Shown here: positions 1-11,903 of the stretch, in pieces
How positions within the stretch are numbered: the first letter of the stretch is position 1
Layout: each line of letters starts with the position of its first letter
Assembly: GCA_034336665.1 (NCBI GenBank)
Contig: JAPFBE010000002.1
Coordinates: 15,292,906-15,356,905 of the forward strand
Direction: 5' to 3'
Source of the DNA: Luscinia megarhynchos
Lineage: Eukaryota; Chordata; Aves; Passeriformes; Turdidae
Length of the DNA stretch: 64,000 nt
Program-made: the position numbers and the translations under genes
The notes under the pieces: model-generated
What the model was told of the DNA's origin: nothing
Database searches by the model: none
What the model saw: the letters and a program-made list of their open reading frames with translations, nothing else

Positions 1-3000
1 AGGGTCTCTAAGTCCACAGTATCCCACTTATAATCTGACTGCTGAGGACGTCAGTCAACAAAATCAAAACCAGACTTTTCTTTTTGATTATGGATAGTCC
101 ATTATGCCTTGTCTGCCTTACAAAAATATCACAGCTTTTTTGTAGCTGAGAGTCCACAAAGACTCTGGTCTTCCTTGGCATTTGAAGATTCCCAATATAG
201 GGTGTTCCTAATATTAGAAAACTCATGATGTATATGAAGGGGAAGAAATTTTCACCAGGCATCTGATCTGGGTTTCAGGCATTCTCCTGGTTGGAGAAAA
301 AGTTATCTTGTTGGAGAGGGAAAAGTATATTGTTAGGAAACAGCCTCATGATTCTTAGGGCAACTGGAGGGAAAGGAGAATGCTGAAATGAATAGCTTTT
401 AAGCATTTGGGAATGCCAGAGTGGACTTCAGCCTTCTTTAAAGTAAAAAAATAGGAAAGGGGAGGGAATATTTCCACCTCTTCCCTTGACAAAAACAATC
501 TTTGTAATGTCAACCAACAGCTAGTGCTGAGCTTATCACTGCCTCCACTCTGCCCCACTCCCCATCTCAGTAACCTGTTCTGGCTTCTGAAACTCACACC
601 CTTTGGAACTGATTAAATAATGGACTTTTCACTTCAGGCTCTGCATCAAATAAGAGAAAAAATCCTGTGGGTTGCATATGGAGTTACTAAGTCTAGCATC
701 AAGACCCTACATTTGAAAATTCATTGTAAAATGAAAGAAGGTCACTTGTAAAATGAAAAATTAAAGAGGATTGTTTTGAAAATAGGAATTGTTTTAAGGC
801 CTTACCCTTCCTTGGTTTTTCCCTCTGTACGGTTTATCAAAACCTGCCCTCACTTGCCAATTTCATGGCAAATGACTTCAGTTTTCCAGAAACTGCAGAT
901 GTCCCTCACCAGATTAGTAAGAAAATAACAGTAGAGTATATAATGTTTGCGTGAGAGCTATCTGAAGAATTATTCATGTCAGCAGTTAGTCATAAACCTT
1001 TATACAAACATTTGTATCACCAGAAAGCTGATGACAACCCTAAATTCTTCTAATTTCCCCCCCTACTCTTCCCTTTTCTAATGTGCTTCCTAAATGAGTC
1101 CAATGATTTGCCCAGAATTCACCCATCTGACTTTATGCCGACGATATGCTCCAAGGAGGCGGGAACAGCTTATAGCTTGGTTAGAAGGACTCAAAAATAA
1201 GTTTCATTTAGTCATGTAAACCTGGCATTTAGCTGAATTCAAGCATTGACAGGCTAATGGTTGTTGTTTGGCTGCAAAACCAATTTATTTTACATTTTAA
1301 GACCCAATGTAGCATCGTGCTACATCTCTCAAAAGTCCCAGTAGCAGTGCCTCTCAAGAGAGGCATCAGTGACTTTTTCTGCAGGGGAGAGCCATGCCCA
1401 GCCCACACAACCAGTAATTATTGCTTTGTTCAGTCACTGGTAACAAGAATTGATGTCCAGACAGCAAAGCATGGTCAAAGAGCTCACTGTCACCTCCTCC
1501 AGCACAGGTACCACAGGCAGTCACTGAGGAGGAGGGACTGGAGACAGAAAATTGCCTCCTTTATCTGTGCCTGAAGCTGGGCCTGATTCAAGGTGCGAAG
1601 GCACAACATGTCAACATGTGACAGCACTCTTATTTTCACAGTGTATGCAAGATGTCAGCATTAAAACCCCAGCCTGGGAAAGGCTGAAAATAAGCAAAGG
1701 AATGCTGAATCACACCTTAAATTCCTACTCCAGAGAAATGCAAAAAGACAGTGTTAACCTGAGCCAAAAGCACTTGGTGTTGGAAGGAAAACCCAAGCAA
1801 GAGTGGCTAAACTGACAGAAAAAAGACCTCAGTTTATGCAAATATAAATGACAATATTGATCAAGAACATAATGGGGAAAAGTAATTTGCACATGGCAAT
1901 ATCCACTGGCACTATTGCTGTAAATAATTACTCTGAGGTTCAAATGATTAATTATTATCACTTAGACCATTTTAAAGAAGAAAAGAGTATAGGATGTTAG
2001 CAAAGAAAAGTTTTGTTTGTTAGTTTATTAATAATGATTTGCATAATGCCTTATTAGTCATCATTTTTCTTTGTGTAGAGGTCTTCATTACAAAAGTCAC
2101 TCTACAGAGAGACCTAATTGAGAACCACACTGGTTTTGAAGACATGCACAATAAATATTACATCACTTTCACTTGCTCTTTTGTTGGCTATACAGGAGAC
2201 AAATCCTCTTTCTGCCATATACTCTCTCTGCAAAACTGGAGAACCAGATGTAAACAGAACTATGCTGAAACAGTGAGTAAACACACCATACTCTGCATTT
2301 ACCTAAAATATGCATATTATTGAAACATGGTTCTATTTCAAATGACAGTTGCTCTAAACTATGATAAGATACTTCAACTAAAGATTTTACCATTTATAAA
2401 CATTTCTTGAACTTGAAAGCCATGCACTTATTCAGCAGCATGTTATTCCACTTAATTGGGATAATGAAGAGTAGAAGCAAAACCAGGCTACCTGCACTTT
2501 TTGGCATCCTATTAGTATTGTCATCCAAAGTGATGCTGTGGCAAGGGGAACAGCTCAAGCATATCACTAAGCTCTGAAACAAGCTATGCCATTATGTGAA
2601 AGTTCCCATGAAGCCCCAGTGACTATTAAATTATTGAATGTGAATTGCTTGAAAATGCAGTATTTCCAACAATTCCTTTGCAAAAGACTGAAGTTTTGTT
2701 CACTACTGTCTCAAACAATAATAAAATCAAAGCACAAAATCCCTATGCAACAGCAGATTAAAGAGAACACAGAGAGTGCAAAGTATTACTGAAAAATAAA
2801 ATTAAGGATAATCTTGTATTAAGTGTTTGGATTCAGTCTTCATCCAGAAAGAAAATCCTACAATAAGTACCTATGGATTCATCTTCTGGCAGCATGAAAT
2901 GTCACTGGTTTCCCCACACTGTCACTATGACCCTCTGCGCAGTGGAGTCAAAATAATTTGGCTCATTGCTGTGAACTCTCTGTTCTGTTATTGTCAGGAG

Positions 3001-3080
3001 ACAGCACTTCTTTTTCTGCCAAAAAACTGGGATGTGTGCAAAGCAGGAAGACTTGAGCCTTGCCCTTTCTCCCTTGCCCA
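1..3080. other. Intergenic DNA, no gene seen
   Basis: AT-rich single-copy-looking sequence. Open frames here are short, lack recognisable domains and are not flanked by convincing splice sites. A stretch around 1830-1965 is rich in TAAT/ATGCAAAT-like words (an octamer-like ATGCAAAT near 1837, ATTAATTATT near 1946), the kind of composition seen in vertebrate homeodomain/POU enhancers, but only an alignment could show conservation. No repeat was recognised. Confidence 0.6.
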
Positions 3081-3140
3081 TTACCCCTTCCCTTCCCCTC
3101 CCCTTCCCCTCTCCTTCCCTTTCCCTCTCCTTTCCTTTCT
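3081..3140. repeat. Polypyrimidine (CCCTT-rich) tract
   Basis: About 60 bases almost purely C and T, built from degenerate CCCCTTC / CCTTTCC units. It is low-complexity DNA. The chance open frames across it are Pro/Leu/Ser/Phe-rich because of this composition and are not genes. A purine/pyrimidine mirror tract like this could adopt triplex (H-DNA) structure, which is inference only. Confidence 0.85.
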
Positions 3141-6100
3141 GTGCTTTGCTTGGGACAGTGAAACAGCTGTTTTATTGGTGTGATCCTGGAGAATTCAGAT
3201 TAAAGGCCTATCAATTTATACCCAGTGTACATATATATATAGTATATGTATATTTGTATACACAACATTTCATATCATTACAGGACTTTGTTTGCTTGCT
3301 GGTAGAGGATATCTTTTATTTAATAAGAGGAGCATAGGTATTGCTGCTTTTCCTGGATGCCTCCTGGGAACTTTCTTTGACATCTAAAGCCTTTTTCTGG
3401 CAACCAGCTTTGTTCTCTAACAACAGCAGGCTGGGAGTTGTGATAGATCCCATTTAGTCTTTTGAGAAACAACTAAATTCTGTGAGTTAACTTGTCTTCT
3501 TTTACCATCTAAGGAATATTGGCAGGCTGCAACCATTTTCCTCTGTTAGCCCTTGAAATGATTCTTCATGCTTTTGTCACATAATTAAAATTAGATTATT
3601 GCAACTCCCTGCTGGCTGGCCTTAGAGCTTTGTAAACACTCCAGCTGGCCCCTAGGTTCACAGTGAAAGGGATGCTCTAAGCATATTCTTTCTTTGTCCT
3701 CTCTTCTCTCATCTGTGTTGAAATCACTGCACTTGCTAACTGCCAGCAGAATGTATTGGGTTATTGCTTTCTAAGGGCAGTGAACATAATGTTAGAGACA
3801 TTATGTGCCAAAGTCTCTCTCAAGCTTTGCTTGAAAGAGCCTGGATGCAAGAGCTTTCAATCTATTTTCTCTTTGTTGGTGAGGTCTCTTTTTGCTGAAA
3901 AGAAGGGAAAGAAGGGGGAGGGAGTGGAGGAGCACAGGCTCTCCTAACAGAGCATTCAAATAGAAAACGCATACAGCTACATGATTTCAAAAGCAGGGGC
4001 TGACTTTCATTGACCAGTGTGTAAATATCATGGACATTATGCAGTTGCTTCTTCTTCTATGACAAAATGACTCCCTTCCACCCCAAAAGATGAAAGCCAT
4101 TTTGAAATAACAGCACTCCCACTACAGCCAGGCTTTCTGAGTTCAGTAGGCAGCATTCCTGGCTGACTTCTTTTTATGTCACATTTGCTTATGGACCATT
4201 ACTCCCACATTCACATCCAGCCAGTTCCGTCTTATAAATCTTGCATGGAACATTGCAACGTGTGAGATTTGCCTGATGAGCTTGTAGGGATTATCATATT
4301 AAAGTTCTCAAGGGTCTGAATGGGTAATTGTTAATGAGAAAGAACAATGCAGGGATAATGGTGCTTTAAAAGTAAGTAATACTAATGGCATAGTTTGTGT
4401 TTGGATGTGATCGTGCATCTTGCTGTCACATGTAGAGATTATCTCTTAGTGTCCTCTGGTTTTATGGGCCCATAACCTCAGCTCTATAATCAGATAGTCA
4501 GTAAGCACTTATGCTGCCAAAGGAGAATTATTGTGGTGAAGAAACACACACAGGCAGTAAAGCTGGCTGTATTGAACTCTCCAAAACTATCAGAGCCTCA
4601 CCACTGAAGTCAAGAGTACTTTGTTTGGGTTGAGTTTTCACACAGTCTTGGCCAGCCAGTGTTATGATATGGTGACTATGGCTGCAGAACCACAGGAGCA
4701 ATACTGTAGAATATGAATATTCCCCTTATTTGTGCTTCACCTTATCTCTCATACTAATGATTTATGTTCCACCATGGTTACCTCTATGCCCAGTCACTTT
4801 TTCTGTGCTATCTGTTCCTTTGGATACCGATATTTAGTCATTCAGTGCTGTTACCAGCCAGGGGCTTGATTTTAAATCCCTTGGACAGATTTCCAGAACG
4901 ACTCCCCCATCCAGCTGAAAGCATAAGCACTGTGGGTCTTTGGCAGCTCTGCAAATCAACACTGCAGCTCCTAGAAAAGTCTGAAAACAGTTGATTCTTA
5001 CACTCATCTTCCTGCCACAGTGCAGCTTGTGACTGCTGGCAGCCACAACATAGCATAAGCTCTGTTTCTTTTTTCTCCCTGTCTCATTGGGGCTTTTACT
5101 AACATAAATACGTTACCACGGGTGAGCAAGTGCACACCGCCATGGCTAACACAGAGAACATCCTCTCCTATGACAGAGATGTCATTTGCCATGCTCTGCT
5201 GCCTTCCCAGTGCAAACATCTCTGCTGGGGACCTCACCACTGCAGTGCTGGCATGCCACTGCCTTTGAACAGGGACAGTGCCAACCTCCCAGACAGCCGT
5301 AAGCATGGGAAGCCAAGACACCATGTATCAGGGCCTGTGCATGTGTCAAGGACAGGTTTCCCAGCCTGAAATGTCAAAGCAACTGTTTTTTCCCTCAGGA
5401 GGTGCATTTGTCTCTATGGTGAAGAAAATGTATTATCACAAGCGTTGCCTTTGAGCTCAGAGCTGAATAAAGACCAAACAGACACTGAATCCAGCATAAT
5501 TTCAGCATCCCCCTCTTCAGAAACATTCACATCCTCTGACAACTTTTTTCTTCCAAGAACCAGTCTGCTTCCAAAAGGAGAGAACTGAATACTGACCAAC
5601 ACACTCCTTGATTCCAGACTTTACATGACAACTGCTTGGAAAGCAACACTTGATGTTTGTTCTGTTGGGGACTACTCTCAAGTCCAGTGCCCCTGTTAGC
5701 CAAATTGTGGCTCCACTTCTCGTGAGCCTGTGTCCCCAAATATTGGCATAGATAAATGCCTTCTAACCGAGCTCTTCATTTTGCTCCTAACATTACAGAC
5801 CCCACACACAGACACAACCCCTAGGGCTTGCAGAGGGCTGTGCAGTGATCTGTTGCTGCTGAGTCCAAAAGGCATGAAGGGGGTGACTGGTTCCAGCATG
5901 CTGGCAAGCCAGCTAGGATCCTTGCTCCTGACCTCACACCAGCTTCCCTCTGGGTGTAAGCTGCTGACTCTGACTGAGTTAGCCACTGCTGAGAGCCAAA
6001 GGAGCCCAGACCTACAGGGTACTTCGCTCTTAAAACATCTTGCAATGCTGCAGAAATGCAGACAGACAGTTAAGCAGAAGATGGATGCTTTATCACTTGA

Positions 6101-9100
6101 CCAAAATGGGCAAGCAGAAAATCTCCAGCTGCCTTTCACAAGTAATTTCACATTATTTCTCCTGTGTTGCTCTGATGTTTTTGTTTCAAAGAGAGTGAGG
6201 ATGATACGGAGTTTTATTTCTTTCTTTATTTTTAATTAGCACATCTGGGCAGTGACCCAATCAAAGCCTCATCTCCCTCACAGAAGCCTGTCTGACCACA
6301 GCTCGCATGTTCCAATTTTCATTCACAGGCAAAGACTATCTGTTGTCCAAGTATTTTTACTCTGTCATAATCAAAACACAAATTGTAGCTTAACTTAAAA
6401 TAGACATGTCAGAAACACTTGACACGACCTGCATACCTGTCAGCAAGTGATAATCAAATTTCCTTGCCATACTAAAGTTGGGTAGAAGACATTTATTTAA
6501 AAAAAAAAACCAGCCCAACCTATCTGGTTTCCATATAATATTGAATTTCTGAGACACAACGGGCGTTTTTCTTTTATGCAAAGAAGTCTAAAAGGAGTAC
6601 AGGCATGTTAAAGGCATGCCTGCTGAAGCTGGGAAAAGGGTACAACTTCTCTTTGAAACAGCTTACATGCAGCATTACTGAAACTTAAAGAGCAGAGGTG
6701 GAATTATTTCACTGCTTTTTCCATTTATTGATTATGTTAATACAGTTTCCCTTGTATAAAGATTTCATTTCTCCAGTTCTCTCTGAAAATCAAACAGCAG
6801 CAGGGCCAGAAAAGTAGGGAACACAATTGTAAAATTGGCATTATGGTGTATTTGTGAAAGTTGAGAGTGCAAATTATCGTGCACTTGTAATGAAGGTAAA
6901 ATCCAAACTAACACGGTCCCTTATAAATTTTTTGGAAAAATAATGACACAGTGCCAAAAGGAAATATCATACAGAGAAGTTTGTTTTTTTAAAATGCAGT
7001 GATAACATGGCAATATGTTTAGCAGAAAGAGATAAAGGTGTGAGGAAAGAGAAATTATTCCAGCTCCTTTCTGCATAAACTTCCTCTGGAAGTGTTTGCC
7101 AGAAACAAAAAGTGTACCCATGAATACAAACAAATAGGCCTGTATAGTACATGGTTAAAATTATCAATGTCTCACTAACTTGTGATCCAGACTAAGCAGG
7201 GCATTAAAAAAATCCAAAAGAGCACAGCATCTTCTATTCCTGAAGAGACTGAAAGGGTACACTGACATAACAGTTTCCAACAGCTGTGATAACAGCCTGC
7301 GCAGGGTCATGCTGGAGCTGATGGACAACAGCCCCTTGCACACAGAGCACTGGAGCCGTGCTTTGCGGGGCTGCCTGCTGCCAGGCTCAGCTCTGGTTAC
7401 CTTGTACAGTATATCACAGACCAATCCTTCTGTACTTGTCGGAGTCCTCCTCCCAGGGTTCTCCCCCATCTCCTTTTCTGGTTTTGCCAAGGCAGAGGAA
7501 TGCCTGTCCCTGCCTCCTTTACTTGATTTTGCCTGATTCAGCTTCTGACACAGAATGGCCTTTCCTCGCCCAGAGGTGTTGTGAGACGTGTAGAAGAGGG
7601 CTTTTTCCTTTCCACACTAGTAGCATGGGTTTGGGATGTAAAAGTTCCAAACTTCTGCTAAATACAGCATCAGAACAAAAGCATCTCTGTCATGACATCG
7701 CTGCTCTAAGACAGGAACTTACTGGGTTAAAATCTGAGACACTTCTTATTTATTTGAGCAATCTCCCACTAAGTTCAATGCAACTGTACTGAGAGGAAGC
7801 TACAGTGGGTATTGCTGAAGAGAAAAGTTCACAACTATCAACTAATTATCCCAGGAAACCTACTGCTGTTTGAGACACAGCTTTGGCCCTCTTTGCTAGC
7901 CCTTAACTCCACCTCTGGGAAGATTGCTGTTCCTCCCTGAAAAGCCACTCCATGGAAGAGGATCACAGTAACACATCCCAGAATACTTCAGCAGGGTAAA
8001 ATGGAGGGCAAGCTGCCCACAAACACACATGGTAAGTAAGGAAAGTAGATACCAGGCCTCCTTAGCTGATGAATATTCCAAAATAAACATCACAGGAAGA
8101 GACCTTTTCCTGGTCCAGCAGCACAGCTTCAAGAGGGACATTTACAGATCAGGTGTTGCCATGGGATGCCTTCACATACAGTCTCAGGATGTCTTTACTG
8201 TCTCCTGTGGATTCACAGAGCAGGTGAAAGAGTGAATTCTGAAGATCTTGTCCTTTCTTTATATTTACTCTGAGGGACCTGGAGTCTGACTGTTCATAAG
8301 TCTAAAAAAATTGCAAAGACCATGTAATTTCTGGCGGGAGGAAGTGTGGCTAGCACCCCAGGGAAGCTGAGGAGCATTAAAAACTAAAAACCAAACCTAA
8401 CTTTTTCTGCAAAGATGCCACCTGGATTCTGACAACAACAGATTTGCAATGCAAATTTGCATATTTAAGGAAAGTCTGAGTGCAGAAGGCTAGAAAGGTG
8501 TCAAATGTCTGATACAAACTATGTTCTGAAAATATGTGAAAGGAGTATGGAGAAAGATGATGTCAGAGGCATTTACCAGTTTTCTGATTATTTGTCTTTG
8601 CAGATGGCAATTTGTGTCAGTAATTTTTAAGCTGCTTCTGGAATTCTCCCTTTCTGTTCCTCCAGGTTCAGCTGTCCCTTGCAATTCTTTTGCTCTACAC
8701 TACATGCTAATGCCCTCTGATGTGCCAAATGGGGAAAGAACCAGTTGCATATGCCATGCTTCACTGGAGGGGATAAAACCTATGAAAAGCAGCAGGAATT
8801 GTAAATTTTTAACCTTTTCCTCCTTCCTCTTTCTCACACAAACTGACTGTGATTGCATTTAAAACGGCAGAATCAACACATTAAAATACACAGTCAAAGG
8901 ATGTAGAATTCATATTCTAAGCAAACAATGAAGAGTAGTTGCAAGACTTTTGGCACTTGAGTATGATGAAGCTTTCAAGAGCATTTCCTCTTAAAGGGAC
9001 CTGAACTATTGGAGATTACACATACTGCATACTCAACTTGCACACTTAGAGAAAAATTCCCTTTTAGGCAATTGTAAAACTGCATGTGTTTCAACCATTT

Positions 9101-9857
9101 TCCCTGGCACCAGTATAAACAAAAATAAGGAGAAGAGGGCTCCAGAGGACAATTCACAGAGGCTGAGGATTAGTGGAAGGAACATGAAACCATGAAAGGT
9201 GCATATGCCCATATTTTCTCTAATGCTCACAGCAGCTACTGAGTTAGCAAATGGCCACTCCTAGTATGACTAATGGTGTAACTACTTAAGGACTTATTTC
9301 TACTGAAGTTTATGAAAGTTAAATCAAAACAAACCACACAGTTTAAAATAGAAATGTTCACTATCCGCTTGTGAGCTGCAGCAGACTATTTCAGCCCATG
9401 TATGATTTTAAGCACACGTGCAGATCTTTGGAAAGAGACATGGTGCTTTAAACCACGTCCTCACATTGACTGCTTTGCTTAAGGGAAGTGGGGTCTCCCT
9501 CTGACCATACTGAGCTGCACATCCAAAGTCTTTGCAACTTTACTTTGTAGCCATGGGAAGATATTTATAAATATCTGAAATAATTAAATCAGATCTGTAC
9601 AGCAGGAAAAGGAATCAATGAAATATGATCACTATGGCAACAAATATTTTCTGGATGTAGTTTTGCTTCTACTCAGCAATGGCACCCCCATGTTCCTAAC
9701 AATGGCAAAAGTTGTCAGGCTTTTCTTGTTTGCCTGTGTTCTTACAGAGTAAAACAATAAATATAATGTTCAAGTATTTTAGACAAAAGTCCCTTTTCAC
9801 AAGTATTTTATAGTAGTTAAAAAAATATTAGGAACTTGAGAAAGGAATCCATTGTTT
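3141..9857. other. Intergenic DNA, no gene seen
   Basis: Contains a short TA-rich simple stretch (3228-3260) and otherwise unremarkable sequence. Open frames on both strands near 5.7-6.2 kb (up to 169 residues) overlap each other on opposite strands and show no domain, no signal of splicing and no low-complexity bias that would point to a real protein. A stretch near 7199-7260 translates weakly like the tail of a LINE ORF2, which is treated as a finding rather than a call. Confidence 0.55.
8449..8462. promoter_or_regulatory. Palindromic double octamer (POU-type site)
   Basis: A perfect 14-bp palindrome, ATGCAAATTTGCAT, made of two overlapping octamer motifs (ATGCAAAT and its reverse ATTTGCAT). 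A further ATTTGCAA half site abuts it at 8442-8449. Octamers are the classical site of POU factors such as OCT1/OCT4. The motif is seen directly. Occupancy or function is unknown, and it lies about 13.6 kb upstream of the RBM24 start codon. Confidence 0.4.
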
Positions 9858-10430
9858 TCACATCTTCTTATTGCTCTCCTGCCCCCCGGTACAGAGCGAG
9901 TCTCTGCTACACTGAGAAATTTCACAGGCTCCAACTCTGCATTCAGATATTAAAGTGATCCCTTCTCCACCAACAATAGTTGAAATGGTTAGAAAGGTTA
10001 GAAAATGATGCCATAAACCAAACTGCCTATTTTCAACAGGCAGTGCTGTCTGACTCGTGTGTCTATATGAAACAAAACCAGAAAATAAAAAGTGCCCAGA
10101 CTTTACCAGATCCCACCTGCAAAATATTCTTCTGGCTATGTCAATCTCAAAAGTTAGGCCTACATGCAGTGCATTGCTGGAAATGCCCAGGTCATGTCCC
10201 TGCATAGTCTCTGAAATCACCAACATGCCCACAGCCTCCTTGGAGTGTTGCAAATTTCCTGCTTTGTGGACTGAGTCTTTGATAGGTTGTAGATATCTCA
10301 GAGGGCTTTGAGAATTTGCCTGCACCTTGGTGGAGCCCAGAAACACCAAGGAGTTGCTTGAGCTTGCTTTCTCTTTTACTTTTTTTTTTCCCCTTGAATA
10401 CATAAAACAGCGTCTCAAAAATAGTTTCAA
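9858..10430 (-). other. Unassigned 190-codon open frame, probably not a gene
   Basis: The longest open frame of the left intergenic region. It is uninterrupted for 190 codons on the minus strand, with a basic, Lys/Ser-rich N-terminal part and no domain, signal peptide, membrane segment or family that I recognise. Frames on the opposite strand are also partly open. No CpG-rich promoter, poly(A) signal or strong splice sites in register were noticed. It could be a chance frame, a decayed repeat or a lncRNA exon. I do not assign a function. Confidence 0.2.
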
Positions 10431-11850
10431 ACAACCATCTTGTCCATTGCCAAATGAGAGGGCATTTCCAGGACAGGTCTGTATTTCCTCTCTAGTTTTA
10501 CATTTCTGTTTCTTTTATAAGCAGTGGCCTCAAAGATATGCAGTCAGTACACCTTCTTTTTTCCTCTGCTTAAAAACTAATAAATCCATTAGCAATGTCA
10601 ACTGAATGCAGTAAAGGAGGTGAGTTCTCAGATTGTACAAGTTGTTAAGATTGTACAAGTTTCATGAAAACAGCTCTTTGGTAGAGAGAAGGGATCTTTT
10701 CCATGCCATGATTGCCAGGAAAGTTTGTTCACTGTCTCATAAACTGTGCAAGAATCTGCATTAGCACTGGGACAAGAGGCGAAAAAGTACCCATGCTTCT
10801 GATTGCCCCACTCAAGGGAAGAGGTTCAGTGGGATCTGATGCCTTTTTTAGACACCAATATAAATCATGGCTCTTTATGAAATCAGCCTTTTTAACTCCC
10901 AGTGTACCTGACCTTGCCAATTTTACATAGACAAATTGTAAATATTGATCTCTAAGTGTCTCTTCACAGTTACCTGTGCCAACTCGGATGGGAGGTCTAG
11001 ATTGAGGTCACTCTCCAATGTAGATTTATTCATTTATTTATTTATTATAATTATCATGTGATATTATGGAGAAATCTATTTATGCAAGAGAGGCATTAGG
11101 TTTATAAAGCTCAAGCTACACCCTCCACACAACCAAAACAACAGCAAAGCCATACAGAGATGCTGAAGCAAAGGATATGCTCAGTGAGCCTCTGACTTGC
11201 AAACTTTGGGGTTTGTTTTTCTTCTCTTTCATCAATGCAGGAAATTCATGCTAGCAAAGGAGCTATAGCTGAAATAAGGTATTTACAAAATCAGCAACAA
11301 AATGCTTGGAGCTGACATGACTACTTTCCCTCTAATCTTAAGCCTTCAAGCCTCTCCTGACACAACTCACCTTCTGGACACAGCAAAGAGAGCAGAGGAA
11401 ACTGATGACCTCTCACCCACATCAGCACCCACGGCAGCAGTACCAGCGCATTAGCCCAGGCTGCTCTGGGAATATACAGCTGGATTTTTGGCATGATACT
11501 TATCTTCTTTACTCATACAGTGTCTTCAGGCAAATATTCCTAGTAAAATTAAATGCTACTAGACTTGTCCTCTATTAAAGAATGGCTTCGTATACCCCTG
11601 TGCATGTAAGGAATTCATAAAATCTGAGGTCCCTTGTGTTTGCATTGAGAGGATACCCCCACCCTCAACGTGGCTGTTTGTTGGAGTGACAACTGCAATG
11701 TAGGGTTATCTGACATTTGTTTTCTAATGCACATGCTGTTTCAAAAATAATAATGAAAATGTAAATAAATGCAAAGGAATCCTGAGGACAGAAAAATATT
11801 TACCAAAAAACCCTTAATGAAAAGCCCACATATCGCTCTGTATTGTTTCT

Positions 11851-11903
<53 letters not shown>

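Noticed and set aside
5696..6239. Overlapping open frames on both strands (151 and 169 codons)
   Set aside because: Both strands are open at once, with no domain, promoter or splice context. Chance is the simplest explanation.
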